Shown here: in pieces, positions 62,266 to 64,000 of the stretch | Position numbering within the stretch: the stretch's first letter is position 1 | Layout: every line of letters starts with the position of its first letter | Origin: Malonomonas rubra DSM 5091 | Lineage (GTDB): Bacteria > Desulfobacterota > Desulfuromonadia > Desulfuromonadales > Geopsychrobacteraceae | Assembly (NCBI RefSeq): GCF_900142125.1 | Contig: NZ_FQZT01000005.1 | Coordinates: 124,001-188,000, forward strand | Length of the DNA stretch: 64,000 nucleotides | Direction of reading: 5' to 3' | The notes under the pieces: generated by a model | Databases searched by the model: none | What the model saw: the letters and a program-made list of their open reading frames with translations, nothing else | Told to the model about the DNA's origin: nothing | Translations under genes and position numbers: made by a program

Positions 62266-63212
62266 CAGGTTTCTCCTGTTGCCAGCTCAAACAGTTCCGC
62301 CATTTGCGAGAAAAGGTCGATCTGTTGGAGCGAGTTCTTTAATCGGTCCGGTTCTGCAAGGAAATCGCGGATGAAAATGACCTCGGATGTTTTCAGATAT
62401 TTCAGAAAAGGTTCTTTGATGCTACCGCCGAACAGCTTATCGACCACCTGCGGGGCACTCAGATCAACAGAATATTGACGACTGCGGGCCGCCCGTTCGA
62501 GCAGTTTGCCGGTGTAATAGCAGATATTGTTGTCGACGCTGACGATATAATCGCGGTGGCCGGGAAAGATTTGTCTGCCACGCAGCGAGGCCAGTTTGGT
62601 GATGGTTGCGCAATAGGCCTGGTAGTTGCTGAACCGTTCTCCCGTGAGCAGGTCGATATCGAGCAGCGGAGACTGGAAAATTTCGCGCAGCATGGTGTCG
62701 CCGGTGACTGCCCAGTCGTTTGTCGCGTAGACGAGGTCGCTCTGTGAATGGCCGGGACAAGGAATAACGTCAATGCCAAGTTCCACTGGCAGATTCTGTT
62801 CGGCGATTTTGAAGTTTTGCGGGAAGTCGGGAAACACGGAGTCGTTGTCCATTTCGCAGCGGAACGCCGTGGCGAAATCTGCGCTGAAACCGATATCACG
62901 CAAAATCGAAACCATACCGTTCAGGCGTTTGTGGTGTTGGGTAATCTTCAGGCTGTCGCGATAGGGCAGGTAGATGGTGCAACCATATTCCTGTTCCAAC
63001 CAGGCGGCGAGGCCGTAATGATCGATGTGGCAGTGGGTAATCAGCACATGTTGCAAACGATCAAGGTCGAGTTTGTTCAGCAGATAGTCTTTGGTTTCGC
63101 TTGTCGGTGCGCCGGTGTCGATCAATATCAGTTGACCGTTGATTTCAATACTATAGAAATGCACCGGCCCGACCGGGTATGGCGTTGCCAGAGTATGTTG
63201 GGTCGGTCGCAT
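62265..63212 (-). CDS. MBL-fold metallo-hydrolase
   Basis: 315 residues. MBL signature HCHIDH near residue 60, further ligands in CPGHSQSD, TGDT and FPGHRD. The C-terminal 100 residues include a helical region. It overlaps the ferredoxin gene by a stop/start, so both are one operon. The fold covers beta-lactamase, glyoxalase II and flavo-diiron relatives; the substrate is not evident. Confidence 0.83.
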   Translation of the reverse strand: MRPTQHTLATPYPVGPVHFYSIEINGQLILIDTGAPTSETKDYLLNKLDLDRLQHVLITHCHIDHYGLAAWLEQEYGCTIYLPYRDSLKITQHHKRLNGMVSILRDIGFSADFATAFRCEMDNDSVFPDFPQNFKIAEQNLPVELGIDVIPCPGHSQSDLVYATNDWAVTGDTMLREIFQSPLLDIDLLTGERFSNYQAYCATITKLASLRGRQIFPGHRDYIVSVDNNICYYTGKLLERAARSRQYSVDLSAPQVVDKLFGGSIKEPFLKYLKTSEVIFIRDFLAEPDRLKNSLQQIDLFSQMAELFELATGET

Positions 63213-63224
63213 AAACAGCTCACG

Positions 63225-63258
63225 AAAAAAGGGGACAGAATCAAATTCTGTCCCCTTT
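63225..63258 (-). terminator. Terminator / REP-like palindrome after the FadL-type gene
   Basis: AAAGGGGACAGAAT (63228-63241) and ATTCTGTCCCCTTT (63245-63258) form a perfect 14-bp stem with a 3-nt loop; on the minus strand CTTTTTTC follows. The GGGGACAGAAT core resembles palindromes scattered in Desulfuromonadales genomes. Confidence 0.75.
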
Positions 63259-63285
63259 GCGGTGAGAAATCAAGTCAGCTGAGTT

Positions 63286-64000
63286 TTAGAATTTATAGCT
63301 CAGCTGGATGCTGGCGATGTCGACAGCGTTTTCGAATTCACCGACGACGGTGCCGCGGGCCAAGTCTTCATCGTCCGCACCCTCATCCGTTGCATATTTT
63401 TCCATTTTTGAATCCGAGACAAACAGGTGGGCATAGGCAACATCCATGCTCAGTTTGTCGGTAAACTGGTAACCGCAACCAAGGGAAACCCAGGTACGGT
63501 CTTCGCCTGGGATACGCGGTGTACGATGCTCGTCTGAAATTGGAGTTTCGTCAAAAGCAACGCCGGCGCGGAGAACGAGTTTTTCGTTAAGCTGGTAAGT
63601 TGCTCCGATTGAGTAGCGCCATGTGTCGTCCCAGTTTTCGGTAGTGATTGAGGGGCTGTCTGCGAGGGTCCCTTCAAAATTCATGACCAGTGAGTCAAAA
63701 GAACTCCATTCGGTCCAAGTGATGTCTGCCATGATTGCCAGTTCCGGGGTTGCCTGATGGAAATAGCTTAGTGATGCGCTCGCAGGTAATTCAATGCTTC
63801 CGTAGGCCCCTTGTTTCACAAAAGTCGCTTGTGCCATTGCCAGCAATGCTGGATCAACGTTACTTAGCCACGTAGGATTCTGAATGTTAAATTTCGCATC
63901 CCCTTCCAACTTGTGCTTAATCTTAGAACGGTAAGCAAATCCCATGCGGGTCTCCGGGGTAAACTCGTAAAGTAAGCCAAGGTTGTAGCCGAAGCTCCAG
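63286..64000 (-). CDS. OmpP1/FadL-family outer-membrane protein (C-terminal part)
   Basis: Minus-strand open frame that continues past the window edge, so the N-terminus is missing. NLGLLYEFTPETRMGFAYRSKIKHKLEG is the FadL/OmpP1 signature, and repeated amphipathic strands follow, ending in the C-terminal Phe of a beta-barrel (IQLSYKF). Members transport long-chain fatty acids or hydrocarbons. It lies upstream of the MBL gene, separated by a strong palindrome. Confidence 0.87.
   Translation of the reverse strand, partial: WSFGYNLGLLYEFTPETRMGFAYRSKIKHKLEGDAKFNIQNPTWLSNVDPALLAMAQATFVKQGAYGSIELPASASLSYFHQATPELAIMADITWTEWSSFDSLVMNFEGTLADSPSITTENWDDTWRYSIGATYQLNEKLVLRAGVAFDETPISDEHRTPRIPGEDRTWVSLGCGYQFTDKLSMDVAYAHLFVSDSKMEKYATDEGADDEDLARGTVVGEFENAVDIASIQLSYKF

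Overview
The window looks like chromosomal DNA of an anaerobic or microaerobic Desulfuromonadales-like (Geobacter/Desulfuromonas-type) deltaproteobacterium. The basis is the hemW-hrcA-grpE-dnaK-dnaJ cluster under a perfect CIRCE element, c-type cytochromes (a diheme peroxidase and a small diheme protein), a reverse rubrerythrin, HDOD, hybrid-kinase and chemoreceptor signalling genes, and an NhaD sodium antiporter that hints at a marine or saline habitat. The species is inferred from gene content only. I saw no rRNA, tRNA, CRISPR array, prophage or insertion sequence.

Layout. 1-8.2 kb: comM (cut by the left edge), trxB, a membrane protein and an MFS transporter, then an HDOD / hybrid histidine kinase / receiver signalling operon. 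8.2-16.9 kb: an omega-amidase-like nitrilase, nhaD, hemW and the heat-shock operon, with terminator-like hairpins in the hrcA and dnaJ leaders and one sitting between the Shine-Dalgarno and start of hemW. 17-21 kb: an LpoA-like periplasmic protein, then a minus-strand pair made of a canonical beta-carbonic anhydrase and a protein with the zinc signature of the LCIB carbonic anhydrase family. Upstream of the pair is a promoter/terminator-bounded candidate small RNA. 21-29 kb: aroC, a DsbA-like protein, an MBL hydrolase, a 59-residue Cys/His-rich mini-gene, MFS, tautomerase, a small lipoprotein, LysR, small membrane proteins and an AEC carrier. 29-42.5 kb: ppc, MATE and Bcr-type exporters, a radical SAM protein with a long N-terminal region, a QueG-like ferredoxin, a chemoreceptor, an NtrC-type regulator and a diheme cytochrome c peroxidase. 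42.5-51.5 kb: radC, a small diheme cytochrome, a ferritin-like protein with altered metal motifs, an SGNH lipoprotein, a JAMM-DinG helicase fusion, reverse rubrerythrin, a pair of half-size permease genes, an EamA transporter, a 58-residue winged-helix protein, a zinc-ribbon protein and a GFA-family protein. 51.8-58.2 kb: a TetR-controlled RND tripartite efflux operon with a perfect 24-bp palindrome on its promoter, ending in a DUF6125-like gene. 58.2-64 kb: a lipoprotein, decayed remnants of a second RND/outer-membrane-factor operon, two paralogous zinc-ribbon mini-genes in AT-rich DNA, an MBL plus ferredoxin operon and the C-terminal part of a FadL-family porin.

How the genes work together. 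Redox and oxygen defence (trxB, DsbA-like, rubrerythrin, peroxidase, diheme cytochrome), CO2/bicarbonate and anaplerotic carbon handling (two carbonic anhydrase types, ppc), drug and ion export (RND, MATE, two MFS, NhaD) and DNA maintenance (radC, JAMM-DinG, comM) dominate. The most unusual items are the LCIB-like plus beta-CA pair with its candidate sRNA, the hemW hairpin-bridged start, the terminator between CIRCE and hrcA, and the JAMM-helicase fusion. All functional calls come from reading the sequence; no database search was run.
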